Both the position numbers and the translations under genes were made by a program. Positions 35,393 to 47,900 of a DNA stretch of 64,000 nucleotides are shown here, piece by piece. The stretch's first letter is position 1; each line of letters begins with the position of its first letter. The stretch is from Ischnura elegans (Eukaryota > Arthropoda > Insecta > Odonata > Coenagrionidae), in NCBI RefSeq assembly GCF_921293095.1, contig NC_060251.1, positions 57,801,585 through 57,865,584 on the forward strand, written 5' to 3'. The notes under the pieces were generated by a model that saw only the letters and a list, made by a program, of their open reading frames with translations, was not told the origin of the DNA and did no database searches.

Positions 35393-35962
35393 GGTACTTT
35401 GTGTCGGAAACTACTTTTTAGTAATTTATCTAAAATATTATATGTAGCCAACGCACTTAGTTGATATGTGACGCAATAGAATTTATCGGAATATGAAAAG
35501 CCACGTAATGCTCATAAGATATATATTTTTAAGCATATTTTAACGCGGCAGCGTCATGTTGATGACGTTTCCACATTGAAAGGTCTTGCAACTATTTCAT
35601 CTCGTAGAGGTGTGATATTATTTTTTTCCGTAGATCCTTCCGGCCGAATTTTTTGGAGTCCACTGGAAGGAGTGTTTATTTTGTGGATATTCTTGCGCTA
35701 AGAAATTAGCTTTTTACGTTGTTTTTTTATCCTTGTGTGTTCCAATGAGTCACGTAAGAAATGCGCTTTCAGACTTGGTAACTGAAATTGTCCTTCGCCA
35801 AACTCGTTTTATATCCCGTATGTTTCTGAATTTTTCGTAATTTTACCCATATGGTCCTCTTGTTGCAGGTATTTTCCAGATTTCTGGCTCTCTAGCTCTG
35901 CCCATGCCAATTCTCTCCGCGGGGATTTGATTTCTCGAGACCACTAGGACAACTGTGACAAA

Positions 35963-35965
35963 ATG
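35963..35965 (+). CDS. COMMD4: COMMD4 coding exon 1 (start codon only)
   Basis: The exon sequence before the donor gtgagt is gacaaaATG, so only Met is encoded. An acceptor about 90 bp upstream makes this an internal exon that is otherwise 5' UTR. The start is fixed by exon 2 beginning with RFRFCGDLD in phase 0. Confidence 0.85.
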
Positions 35966-38900
35966 GTGAGTTGGATAACATTCGGAAAGCACACATATTC
36001 AATCTCATTGTCAGTGTTTATGGAATATCTGGGTAAAATATAAAATGGAATAAACTACGAGGTATAATATTAACTTCTATTCTATATTTCCTTTATTTCT
36101 CTCACGGTAATATTCTTGGTCTATGAAATGGCTGGAAATACTAAGTGATACCATTTCTGTCAATCTCGTCAACTTGAAATAAATTTACCATCCAATTGTT
36201 CTTTTTAACTTTGTGTTGGAGTATGATGTTTTGTTCATTATTGAAGGATACAGTGTTATGACTTGTGGGATGTCTGAATAATCTCTTTGGTGAGACTGGA
36301 AAGCCTTCAGTGAGCAATATTGTTTGGTTAGTTAATTTTAGGTCTGCCGTTAAAATTATCCTCTATTCGCGCTTTGACGGTTGTAGATCGATCCTGGTGA
36401 AATATTATTGTCGTCTTTGTTGCTGAAATATAACATCAGAGTGACTGAGGCAGGCAAGATATAGTGAAGGAAATCCTGAGTTACTGGAAAGTAAATGGCG
36501 TTTCTCCACAAATTTTAAATTTTACACTCAGTGTATACTTAAGAAATACCTAACGGTAGAAACGCTTCGCACGTTACTCAATAAATTTATAGAAAAGTGC
36601 CATCTCCTTTTCGTTAATTCAAATATAGTATTATTGTTAGAATTTTTAATTGATAAAGTGTAAAAAAAGACTAGTTGCCTAGCCACGGGTGGGTTTTACG
36701 GGTTACAACCCCGCACCCCCCTTGAGCCTACGAAAGAGGCGCCAAAAACGAGTAAGATAGCCTCGGTGTATAAAAAATATTTTATTTCAATAAATAATCG
36801 TACAATTTACTATTTTTGAGTCCTAAAAATTACGTTTTCAGGATAAAAAATCGCCGGAACCCCATTTGCCCTTGGGCGTCTTTCATACACCCCGGAAAGG
36901 TCCCGAAACCCCCTAATCCATTTCAAAATCCTGTCTGCGCTAGTGAACTAGACTACTGTTTTCCTCTCATTTTTTGTATGAATTTTACANNNNNNNNNNN
37001 NNNNNNNNNNNNNNNNNNNNNNNNNNNNNNNNNNNNNNNNNNNNNNNNNNNNNNNNNNNNNNNNNNNNNNNNNNNNNNNNNNNNNNNNNNNNNNNNNNNN
37101 NNNNNNNNNNNNNNNNNNNNNNNNNNNNNNNNNNNNNNNNNNNNNNNNNNNNNNNNNNNNNNNNNNNNNNNNNNNNNNNNNNNNNNNNNGACTACTGTTT
37201 TCCTCTCTTTTGTTGTATGAATTTTGCATAATCCATCGAGTTTTCCTCTCTCCTGTGCTTTTCTTTTCGCTCCTCTGCCTGGATATACCTGACGCCAACA
37301 GCGATTCCGGTTTTGTGGAGACCTCGACTGCCCCGATTGGGTGCTGGCCGAAATGAATTCGCTCTCACGACTGGTGAGTATTTTCACACTATAATGCCTA
37401 TCACTCAAAATCCACCTTTTCCTTGCCCATGCCAAGGGATTCCTTGCAGGATAAAATAACTTCCGTTACATCTGCATTTATGTGGCTTACTGCATGCCAA
37501 CTCCAGTTTGTATGGCTTGAGAGTCTTTTCTTAAAAAAAAACATTTTCAGGAAAAAATGGGTGTGTGAAGAATTATGATTATATAAATTCCATCTTTCTA
37601 TCGTTTTTATATCGATTCTCCTCATATTCCTCAAAAAAAAATATAATAAAAACAACTACGTGATGTAAAGTGGAGAGTGGCTAAGTTACTGCAAATTTGG
37701 TAGTGTTTTTTTCCATCGTTTGGAGAGCTAACTTGTAGTAAGAGAATGCTTGCTTCTTGAAGGTCACTGTGACTGTCAGTGAATGTAATGTTACTATTCC
37801 TCTTATTTTAAGGCATGAAATTAACTCTTTAGATGATTATTTTTAATGCACCCTATCTATCATCCTAATATTACTTGAAGAAGAAAATGTAAATGTAAAT
37901 GTCGTTGGGAGGAGATGTAGCAGTGCTGTTCAAGAAATTGTTTGAAATCTCTTATCCCTTAGTTATGAATAAACTCTGCAAGGTGAGAAAAATGTATTTT
38001 TGGTCTCATATTCTAGAGCCAAATTTGCTTTTTCAGCCGCCTTCTTAATTTTGATTTCAATTTGTCAGAAGGGTAGAGGCATTTCTACTAATATTCCTGA
38101 GTTAATCTCATGAACTTTCTTCTAATTTTGATTGTATGTTGATGTGTTATAATCCTGCTCTCTTTCTATTTTATTTAACTCATTTTCAGACGTCGGTGAA
38201 GATGAAGCTTCTTTGCCAGGAGGTGGTCAAATCACTTGCAGGAGCACCCTTGGATGTAAGTTAAAATTCTAAATTCTTTCGGAATTATTTTTTCTTTGAC
38301 CTTGAATATTATAATGTGGCATTGTAGGCTGTGCATCTTGAGTCTAATTAGTATTAAACGGGGAGAAACCTTTTTCTAAAATTTTCTCTTGTATTTTATT
38401 ATATCTGTTGTCTCAGGAAATACATCGAGGTCCTAAAATGATGTTTTTCGTGTCGCTCTGATGGATATGTGCTCGTAATTGCTCAACTACTCTAATTGCA
38501 AGCCAACACGTAGCCTCTGAGTCTCGAGCGGATCCATGCTTAATTCATGTTAAAACTATGTAGCGCACTCTGTTCGCTCATAGCAGTTTCTGACATGTAG
38601 CGCAGTTTCTTCTGTATTTTGTTTGGTTAACGGGGTCAAAATTTCTTCCCATCGAATACGCATTAAGTTTAAAGAATCGCCATTCACTGTAATCTATTCA
38701 CCTTATGTTTGTAAGTGAGCTTTCGTGAGAGCCCGGACACTCTCGGAAGGATTCGCAAATGAGGTAGGGCTAGTACCGAGCGAGAGAGAGGAGGAGTGAA
38801 CATAGCGTTGCCAAATGTACTTAGTTTGTCACTGGAAACGTTTGAGTCATTAATGGCCGCAGGTATTTTGGGCTCGAGTCTATATACCCACTCATTTGGA

Positions 38901-41900
38901 AGGTATTAAGGATAATCCTTTCACAGAAGCCAATGACATTGTCAGCTACCACACAGAATGAGGCAGAGTTGGTGAAAGGCATACTTAAAGGCCAGGGGTG
39001 TCATGGTGCCGGAACGCCGTTCTGGCACTGGTTAAGAAAAGACATATTAGTCAAAGTAACACTTTCGTCAATTTTGGTGCCTCAAAATTTCTAATATTAT
39101 TCTTAACCAAAACAAAAATATTTTTCGATATGTTTATTCTATATTTGCTGAAATAAATGAACACTCAGACTAGTATTTCACTTGTAAAAAAAGTGCGTTC
39201 CGGCACTGATAATTTTGCCATGACGTCACTGTTAAAGACGTTAAACACATGCAAGGTGTGAGGTTTGGCAACACTGCTCCACGAGCAGATTCACGATGTT
39301 AACTCGACGGAGGTCTGTGAGCGAATGTCTGAGGCCACGCTTGCTGTTTGCTGATTGGCAAAGGTAAAGTCACGTGTCGAGAAACTTTCCCTCCCCCCCC
39401 CCCCCCCCCCCCCCGCTTGTTTTAGTCACACCAGCTCACCCGCAAAGATAAAATGAACAGAGAATAATCCTGTATTAGGGGAGCTGTAATTTAGGTAAGA
39501 AGTCGCACCTCTCTTACACTCTTACTTCCGAAAACCATCTTATAACTCGCTTGTCTAATCTTAACTATTTTAGGACTCGGGCACAAATATATCTTATCTG
39601 TTTTCACCCCGACATAATCATTCGAATTCACTTGAGTATGAAATCATAATATACAGGGTGCAGAAAAAGTGTGAACGAAATTTTAGCCCTGGATAGTTGA
39701 TGCCAGTAGGAAGTAAGGTTACCAATGATTTTTCGGTCTAAAATGCACCAATTTTAGACTACAGAAACTCCGAGCCTAGCACCCGGATTGGCCGTGAGTT
39801 CTCCCTGTTGCCGGATGCTCCGGACAACTGATGACTTGGGATGCTTTGCCTGCTGAAGATCGCAATCGCTTGGCTCAAAGTTTCTCTAGTTTAAAAATGT
39901 GCGTTTTTGACCTAAACATCATTAATAATTTTGGTTCCTACTGGAATCAGCCACCCAGGGTTAAAATTTCGCATTTTTCTGCACCCTGTATAACATTCGA
40001 ATCGTTAAGAATCAATTTTGCTATTTTTTTCTGTTTTAATACGAAGACTAGAGTAATCCAAGCCAACAGTAAGACGCACCCATCATTTAGCGGTTCAGAC
40101 TTTCGACTGGGTAAAGAAAACTCCCCCCTCCTCTTCTAAAAATAGTCATGCAAATAAAGTAAGGGAAGTAAACTGTTTATTGTCGAGAAGGATATGTTAT
40201 ATGCTGTGGTCACCATAAAAGGTTACTCCGGGGCTTGCTTTGCATTTCTGGCTGACCACAGCGATGCACTTTCTCGTCGCCTGATGCAGGGAAATATACT
40301 TACCGTGGAGTAGGCGAGTGCTTTAGTCTGCGGCTTCGCGTGGCTCTGGGTGTATTTGGCTGTTGTTTTCGCTTCCCGCTGTCTTTGTACTCCCTAGCGA
40401 AATCTTCAGCGGAGTGCCTCGCTTGTGCCTTGGACCTCACTTGATGTTCGTCCTGTAATGCACTCACATATTGTTTTTCTCTCATATACAAGGGTTCCCC
40501 TAGAGAATCTCTTCTTCATACCGGTCCTTTCGCACTCTCCTTCAATGGAGCATTTCCACAAAATGGGTCATGTACTCTTTTAGAGCTCAGGTTGAGGAAT
40601 TGGAATATGTGTCAAGTTCATAATTCCTAACTTTGGAATTACATGAGATGACAGTCACTATGCCAAACCCCAATCATGCGGCATTGCTTTAGTTTAGGGT
40701 ATTGATCTACACTCACCAAGTCACGCCTATATCTTGAGTTAAAGCACAAATTTAATAACGCATGAATGGTTATTATCTGCGTGTTGGAATCATGCTCATA
40801 TAAAATTTAATTTACTCTTCTCGGAGTGGCCACGTTCATTTTTCAGTGTCCCTGATAGTCGAATCGAAGTCATCGGACTTGGGGGACGAGTTTTAAAACG
40901 GATTAACCATTGTCAGCATTTGCACGTGTCTCAAATACGATAATTTAACCCCGGTATTTTCTCAGATGAAACATTTTCTGCCTGAGGGAAAAGCCAATCA
41001 TGACGAAATTTTACTACATACGCCCTGAAAAATTCAATATCATAGCTTCTGAAGGCAATAATGGAGGGCATGACCCGATAAGAAATTATCAACGTCATCA
41101 CTTGAGTTTAAAGGCCATTTTATACTGGGCATGTGATTGAGCAATTTTCGTGTGTACGAAGGCGCAGTCAACATTTCGTCGCTTAAAGCGGCGAATTGCT
41201 AGAACGCATGCGAGAATGCATGGGCTTGGGATGGCAAAATAGCCCATGTTCTATATTCGTCCGTGCATTTACGCAAATGCACGTCATAATGAGAAATTAA
41301 TGCAGTTCTAACCGACGCAAAGACATGCCCCTTGTAAAACGGCCTTTTAATCAGTAATTCGTGCCGAAGGAAGACTAAATACGAATGATCGTGAGGGAGT
41401 GATGGATCCTCTTAAAATCTCATCGGAATATAGAACTAATTACTTAAAACCACCATTTTAATGATCTGTTCTCTTTGCCGCTAAGAGCCGATTCGTTTGA
41501 ATCGATGAGATTTTTTTTGGCACTTTCTGGAACTTTATTTTGGCCCGCTAAATTCAGCGAATCCTTGATGAAAATGTCCGAAGTGTCTCAAACTTCCCGG
41601 TATGACAGAACTTCATTACGGGGGAGGGAATTATTCCTATCCCGTTTTCCATTCCCTTTGTTTCGGCTGCCCCTGTTCGACGAAGTACGCCCACGGGAGC
41701 TCATACGTTTCATTACACTCTGCGTCATCAAGGTGACGACTTATTTTACCCTTTTTCTCCCTCCTAATGCTCCGTTCTAAATGACTTAACCTGGCTTATC
41801 TTAACTTAATATCACCTAGACCTATAAGTTAAATACCTTAGGAATGACATCGTAGACCGTTGTTAATTTTGATTTTTATGTTTATGTTCACGCAATACTG

Positions 41901-44900
41901 TTATTGATTTGATGTTTATGTTCAATGAAGACTAGTGGAAAGTTGCCAAGAATCTGTTGGGAGGTGAGAGAGGGCAGCCATAAAAAATAGATCTTGAAGG
42001 AGGGAGACGAGAAAAAATTGTACTTTGAAAAGAATAAAGAGGCCTTTTTAAGAAAAAATTGTCTAATGTTACACCTTGTATCAATTGTGTAATCAATTTC
42101 ATTGAACTTTTGATGTAAGAAAATGAACGGCCTATGGTCGTATAACAGTTGAAAGGATTACGATGGAGCGCCTAGGTAAAAGTGACAATAATTTGATGAA
42201 ACTTTGGTCACATATTCTTTGAAAGACGCGCTTTAAATGATCCAAAGAAAAAGAGTTTTCCATGAGCCGCTTTTGATATAGTTGACGCTAAAATTAGGAT
42301 AATATAACATGGGCTCTGGTGGAGAAATACGGTTTTTATCCGAGGTAGCGAAGCTGTTTGTTACAAGAAGTTGTTGAAACGGCACTCATTAGAAGCAAAA
42401 TTTGGTGAAAGATCTAAATATGTATGGTAAAGTAAAGTTTATGAAAAAATAAAGATATTTGCGAAAAACTGCCTGAAACTGGCAAGGCGGCTGGGAATCT
42501 CTGTTACCAGCATTGCAAAACGAAAGCCACTACGCCGACTTCGCCTTAATTATACAAATACATATATGTCTCCTAGCTATTTGGTCAAAGGTGTCGTCAA
42601 CTGATGTGTTCAAAGGTTGGAAGCAGTGTTGAAACTAGTCAAGTTGACCACAGTAAATACCTTTAAAAATCATTTTTGACGTTTTCATTGTGCTGAGCTA
42701 CAAAATTGCCCTCATATTTCATTCCTAATTGTGTTTTATGTAGTTTAATTTTTTTCGCAACTCTTTTGCGTACATAATACGTAGCTCGAGAACATCACTT
42801 GACTTCAGCCGTTTCCACTCTATCTACCTTAAATTGCCCAGGGCCGTACACTAGCTGGCAAAAACAGAGGAATTTGGAAAGTTAGAAAGGATGTCATTGG
42901 AGAGAAATGCGGTAATTTGCATTGAAAAAAACTATAAAATAAGCACTCGCGCAACCAATAGATTTAGGGGGGTCGTGCCCCCTATAACCCCCCTAAATCC
43001 GCCCCTAATGTTTGATCGCCCTCATCGATGTATGGGTACTGGGCCAATAAGCTTAGTGCTCCTTGCGGATGATTTATCGCTATTCTTTTCTATGAGCATG
43101 CCCTTACGCCATGTTACGTCATGTTAAGTTGTCGTGAACGAGTACTATACCTCCTTCACGGAATTACTCCGGCCTCATTTCGCGCTGGGTACTTCGTCGG
43201 GTCGAACTCGCATCCTTGAAGATGTGACCCCTCTTTACCTAATCTTACCTTTACCTTCCTCTCTCCATTTCTCATTTCCATATTATATTCACCTTCATTT
43301 TTCGTTTCGATGTGTCCTCTTCCATAATTCACGGTTTTACTTGACAAAACACGGCAGAAAAGCTCATGCCAGGGGACCGCATAGAGGAGGCCTAATTCCA
43401 TCTCATAGAAGGCTGATTTCTATTGCCACTATGGTCGCATTTTAACCCATTCGCTTACAAAGACGGCGATTCGCCGGTCCCGAATAATACTATTTTCCCA
43501 CCTTTTTTTAGTCCATAATTGTCAATTATATTCATTATTTATGTACTCTATTGCTTTTATGTTCTTCTAATGCATACTTCTATGCTATTATGACAATGTA
43601 CTCTTTATTTTATCCTTGTGTATACTCAGTGGTTTAGTAGGTATTTTCATCCCGTCGTCTTCGTTTATCTTGAAACTATTCCACATTTAGCAACGGTACG
43701 CCTTATTTCACTTTTTTCCCAACCTCATATTTGATGAAGTATCGATGAGGAACCAATTTTATAGTCATTGATAGATGAGGAAATCAACGTTTTACTTTGT
43801 AGACCTGGTGATTGCCATCCAGTTTTCAACTATGTCCGCGGCAAGGTGATGAGTGCAATGCGATTCACTTTTTTCCAATATTTTGTAGTATGGTCTTTGC
43901 AAATGCGAGGAGTGGTAATGAAGAGTTATGAATTTGATAAATCACATCATCATGTATATAAGTTTTGATTAATAGCCCTAATTATATCTTATTTCCCCGT
44001 GAAACTCGGATCAATTTGTCCGTCAGCGACATGAGCGGCGAATTTTGTAAACCCATTTAAAGATTTAAATGCGCATTGGGTGACAACACTTTTAGAGGCC
44101 AACTTGAGGATCCTCTATTCGTGAGCTCATGGAACACTCAAACAAATGACATTAACACGGCGCGATCCCAGCATTTCATGCCTATTTTCCCATTGATTCA
44201 AAATCGACCGAACCCAACGCTAATTATCGTGCTAACTCACCAGGTGCCACGCTTACTTTATCTATGATCGCCCTCATTGATGTATGGACACAGGAACATT
44301 TCGCTAAGTGCTTCTTGTTATATTTTCAACTCCATAGTTATCCCAAGTACAGCTGTTGTGAACCAGTCTTTAAGCCCCGTTCGCAACAACTTAGCGTGGC
44401 ATAACTTGACTAATTAGATTAGAATTTATTATTAGTTATTAATCAGAATTAGTAGTTACGAAATCCCTCAATCAAGGCGCAAACCGTATGGAAATCGTAA
44501 AGTAGAAGATTAAGGATGAATGGCAGTACCTTATTTTATCAGAAATATCAGTCCGGATACCTTATTATAGTGTTTATCACCCTCCTCGATCCCTACGCCA
44601 AAATAGGATCCAATTATTGCTAATTTTTTTGTATAAACAGGCTTTTACGTCAAGTTAAGTTGTTGCGAACGAGTCCTACACCTTCTTCACGGGATTGCTC
44701 CGGCCTCGTTTCGCGGCGAGCTCGTCGTCGGGTCGAAACTTGCATCCTTGAAGATGTGTCCCCTCTTTGCCTAATACCTTTTTTTTCGTCGTCTCTTCAT
44801 TTCTCATTTCACCCGTTGCTGCTTTCTCCCCTCGAAATTTCCCTCGAACACTTCGTCCCTTGACCCAGCGGCGATCGCCGGGCGAAGTGGGCGGAGCAGG

Positions 44901-47900
44901 GAGGCTTCTTGATGAATGGTCTTCAAGAAGCTGCATTCCTGGCTCGTTACGACTCGTGGGCGTTTCTCATTTGAGGGAAGAGTCATCAAGGGACCGCGGG
45001 GTTGTTCGGGAAATTTATTTTTTATAGTGCACTACTTGAACAAGCCCTTAATCGGCTAAAATAAGCGTAGAATGATATTTTTCGTTGAACCTTCTCTTAA
45101 ATAAATGTTAAGTAGAGTAAAAGAGCGCAACTAATGGTACAATTTTCGTACTTTGTCGTGAGAAAGGTCAGTGCTGGTTATGGCTTGAGAGGTAATGGTA
45201 CAGGGGTATTTTTTAAGACCATTGTTAGCAAATATTTGTGAAATATCTTTACGTTATTAAGTACATAAAATTCATCTCTTAATTGTAAGGGCAGTTGTTG
45301 AAAGATAGGGATGTTTTTGTGTAGTGCACTACTTAAAAAGTCCTTCATCGCCTAAAATGAGCGTAGAATGATATTTTTTGTTGACCCTTCCCTAAAATAA
45401 TTGTTATGTAGAGTAAAAGAGAGTACTCAAGGTACAATTTTCGTAATTTGTCGTGAGAAAGATTAGCACTCGCTCTTGAATGAGAAGTAATGGGTCAGGG
45501 CATGTTATGAGTATTGCAAAAATTTGCAAATTAAAATTAGTGGTGTACATTTATGAAATTAAATACATAAAATTCATATCTTTCGTGTCTGAGCAGTCGT
45601 TGAACCAATCGTAAGAGGTTAACAGGTGGGGTAAATACTGCTTATAACTCATAACCTTAATAGGGAATTTGATCATAAATTGAAGTCATTGTAGTTGAAA
45701 ACAGGGTTTTATTTTTATTTTCCTCAATTTCGTTGCTTAATTAGGTTATAATTTTCGTAATGAGTCACAATTAAATACAGAAAATGCTCTGAAATGATAG
45801 TGTATTGTATAGTATTACAGTGTATACTAATAGTGGGTGTATCGTTATTTTAATTTTAAATTAAGGGTTGATTTGTTAATCTAAATCAATGAATTTAATT
45901 AAGCATTGAATCAATAAATTTAAATAACAGCCACCTCTTGTTAATCCTATCCGATGCTAATTTTTTTACGGGTTTTCATTTCGTGTGGAATGATGTTTTA
46001 GCTGCGGCTGAAACTAATGTAATAAAAAGAAACTATCATTCCAGAATAAAATTCAATTTTTTGTTTAGTTTAGTGTTTTAGTGTTTATCACCCTCGATCC
46101 ATGCGCCAAATTAGGATCCAATTTTCGTACGTCGCAGTCGAATCCATATATTGCTATTAATGAAGGCTAATCTCGTCAGTGTTGAAATAAAACGTATCTA
46201 CCATGGAGTAATGCAACCCGAAAATAAATTGAATCGAAGCTCTGCCATCCAGCGTCTCTCTTACCAATTACTCCATGTCAATGTGTCTGTGTTAGTTCCA
46301 TGCCATTTGGTCTGGCGTATGTAAATACCTCTTGTATTTCCTCGAGGACTCTATCCCAATTTCGTGGTCCTTATGTCAATCTGTAGTGGGTTGTATTCTA
46401 GAATATTCTTGATATTACCCTGAAAGTGCTCTCTTTTTCTCGTTTATATGGCTTCTGCTGTAGTCCTTCTTGAGTCTCTTTTTATAATATGCGTGAGAAT
46501 ACATGAGGAGTTTTAGAAAAAATAATTTTTAGCATCGTTCTTCGTAAACAAACCCTTATCATAAACAATAAGCATGGAATTATATTTTAGTTGCTTCATT
46601 AAATTAAAGAAAGGTATTTTATGAAAATGAATGGTTTAGTTTATGAAGAACTGATTTTATATTCATCAAACGCGATGCCAACGGTTAGTTGTGGTAAAAT
46701 TTCTGTAATATTTCATTTCAGTGGATTATTCATTTATCGATGTTGAAACTACCCAGGAAGACCGAAAAATCAGCCTTTTTGAAAGTTTTCTATTCCTTAG
46801 GCAAATCAAACATTGTCTTTTCGCAACATTTGGTGCTCAGGCGAAAAATTACTGTCAATGTGGGCGTTTTAGTAAAAGTATTATGATGTCATCTACCTCT
46901 ATTTTTTCAGAGACAAGTGGCACCATCGCTGTTTTTCTGCTTTTTGGCTGTAACTATCCAGTATGCTACCATTTCAATGGCAGGAAATATCAAGCGATGT
47001 CTTAGTTAAACCAGAAAACAGAGCTTTTTTAAAGATGTGAATTTTTTCTTGGATCCATTTTTGTTCGTAGAGGTATCTGCTGGAATTATACGTGATATAG
47101 GATATACCTTCCTTTTCCTCCATCGGCTTTATCTCCCTATTCTCCCTCTGGAGTCGTTCAAGAGAAGGGGCGGGGATAAGAGCCTCATAAATCTCCTCAT
47201 TAGCTACTCTTGGGGTGTGGAGTTAGAGGCAGATTGGGCGTGAAAAGAATTTTCAGAAAAAAATATGAAAAACAAAAAGGTAGAGATTTTGAGAGTCTCT
47301 ACTTTGGAAGCCTAATAGTTTGCCAAAAGTGAGTGATTGGCTTCTCATAGATTAACAGCTCTATAGGAGCGTCATAAAATTTGGATAAAACATTCTTACT
47401 CGTCATCTTTTCTCCTTCCTTCTTACTTTATCCGTGAATTGAGTCTCAGGATTTTCAAGACTCCGATGACCTTAAAAAAAATGTCGAGCTTTTTTTATTC
47501 CTCTTTGAAATCATCGCATTCCTTGAGCACAGCCGTGATCATACATTTCTCACCGACTTTTGTTTGACATAAGCTTCTTGTAGTCCTTTTTGATTCAGAT
47601 GGTCCTGCCAAGAGGCAGTAAAAACTGCTACGGGCGTACAGACAGCGTAACCCAGATGTTAAGCGAATTAGGCTGGGGGCCGCTGGAGACTCGGAGGCTG
47701 CGCGCTAGACTATAGAAAATTAAACGGTGTAGGAAATCGCCGGGATCTAAGGGAAGAATCCAGCCTTCATATCCCGTATTTATAAATTTTGCCTGCCAGT
47801 GGCTTAGTGAGATGTGAGCTGTCCTCTTACCTATCGAACCAATCATCGAGTAGAAAGTACCCGGAAATTTTGTTTAACCCTAACCCCACCATTCCCAGTT

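Noticed and set aside
36816..37435. Open frames crossing the run of N
   Set aside because: They are open only because N positions cannot encode stops.
39831..40139. 102-codon plus-strand frame
   Set aside because: It starts inside the TA-flanked MITE at 39654-39988 and runs out of it with no domain or splice support.
40201..40268. Hairpin from tgctgtggtca / tgaccacagcg
   Set aside because: The arms are only about 11 bp with a 46-bp loop, too weak to call an element.
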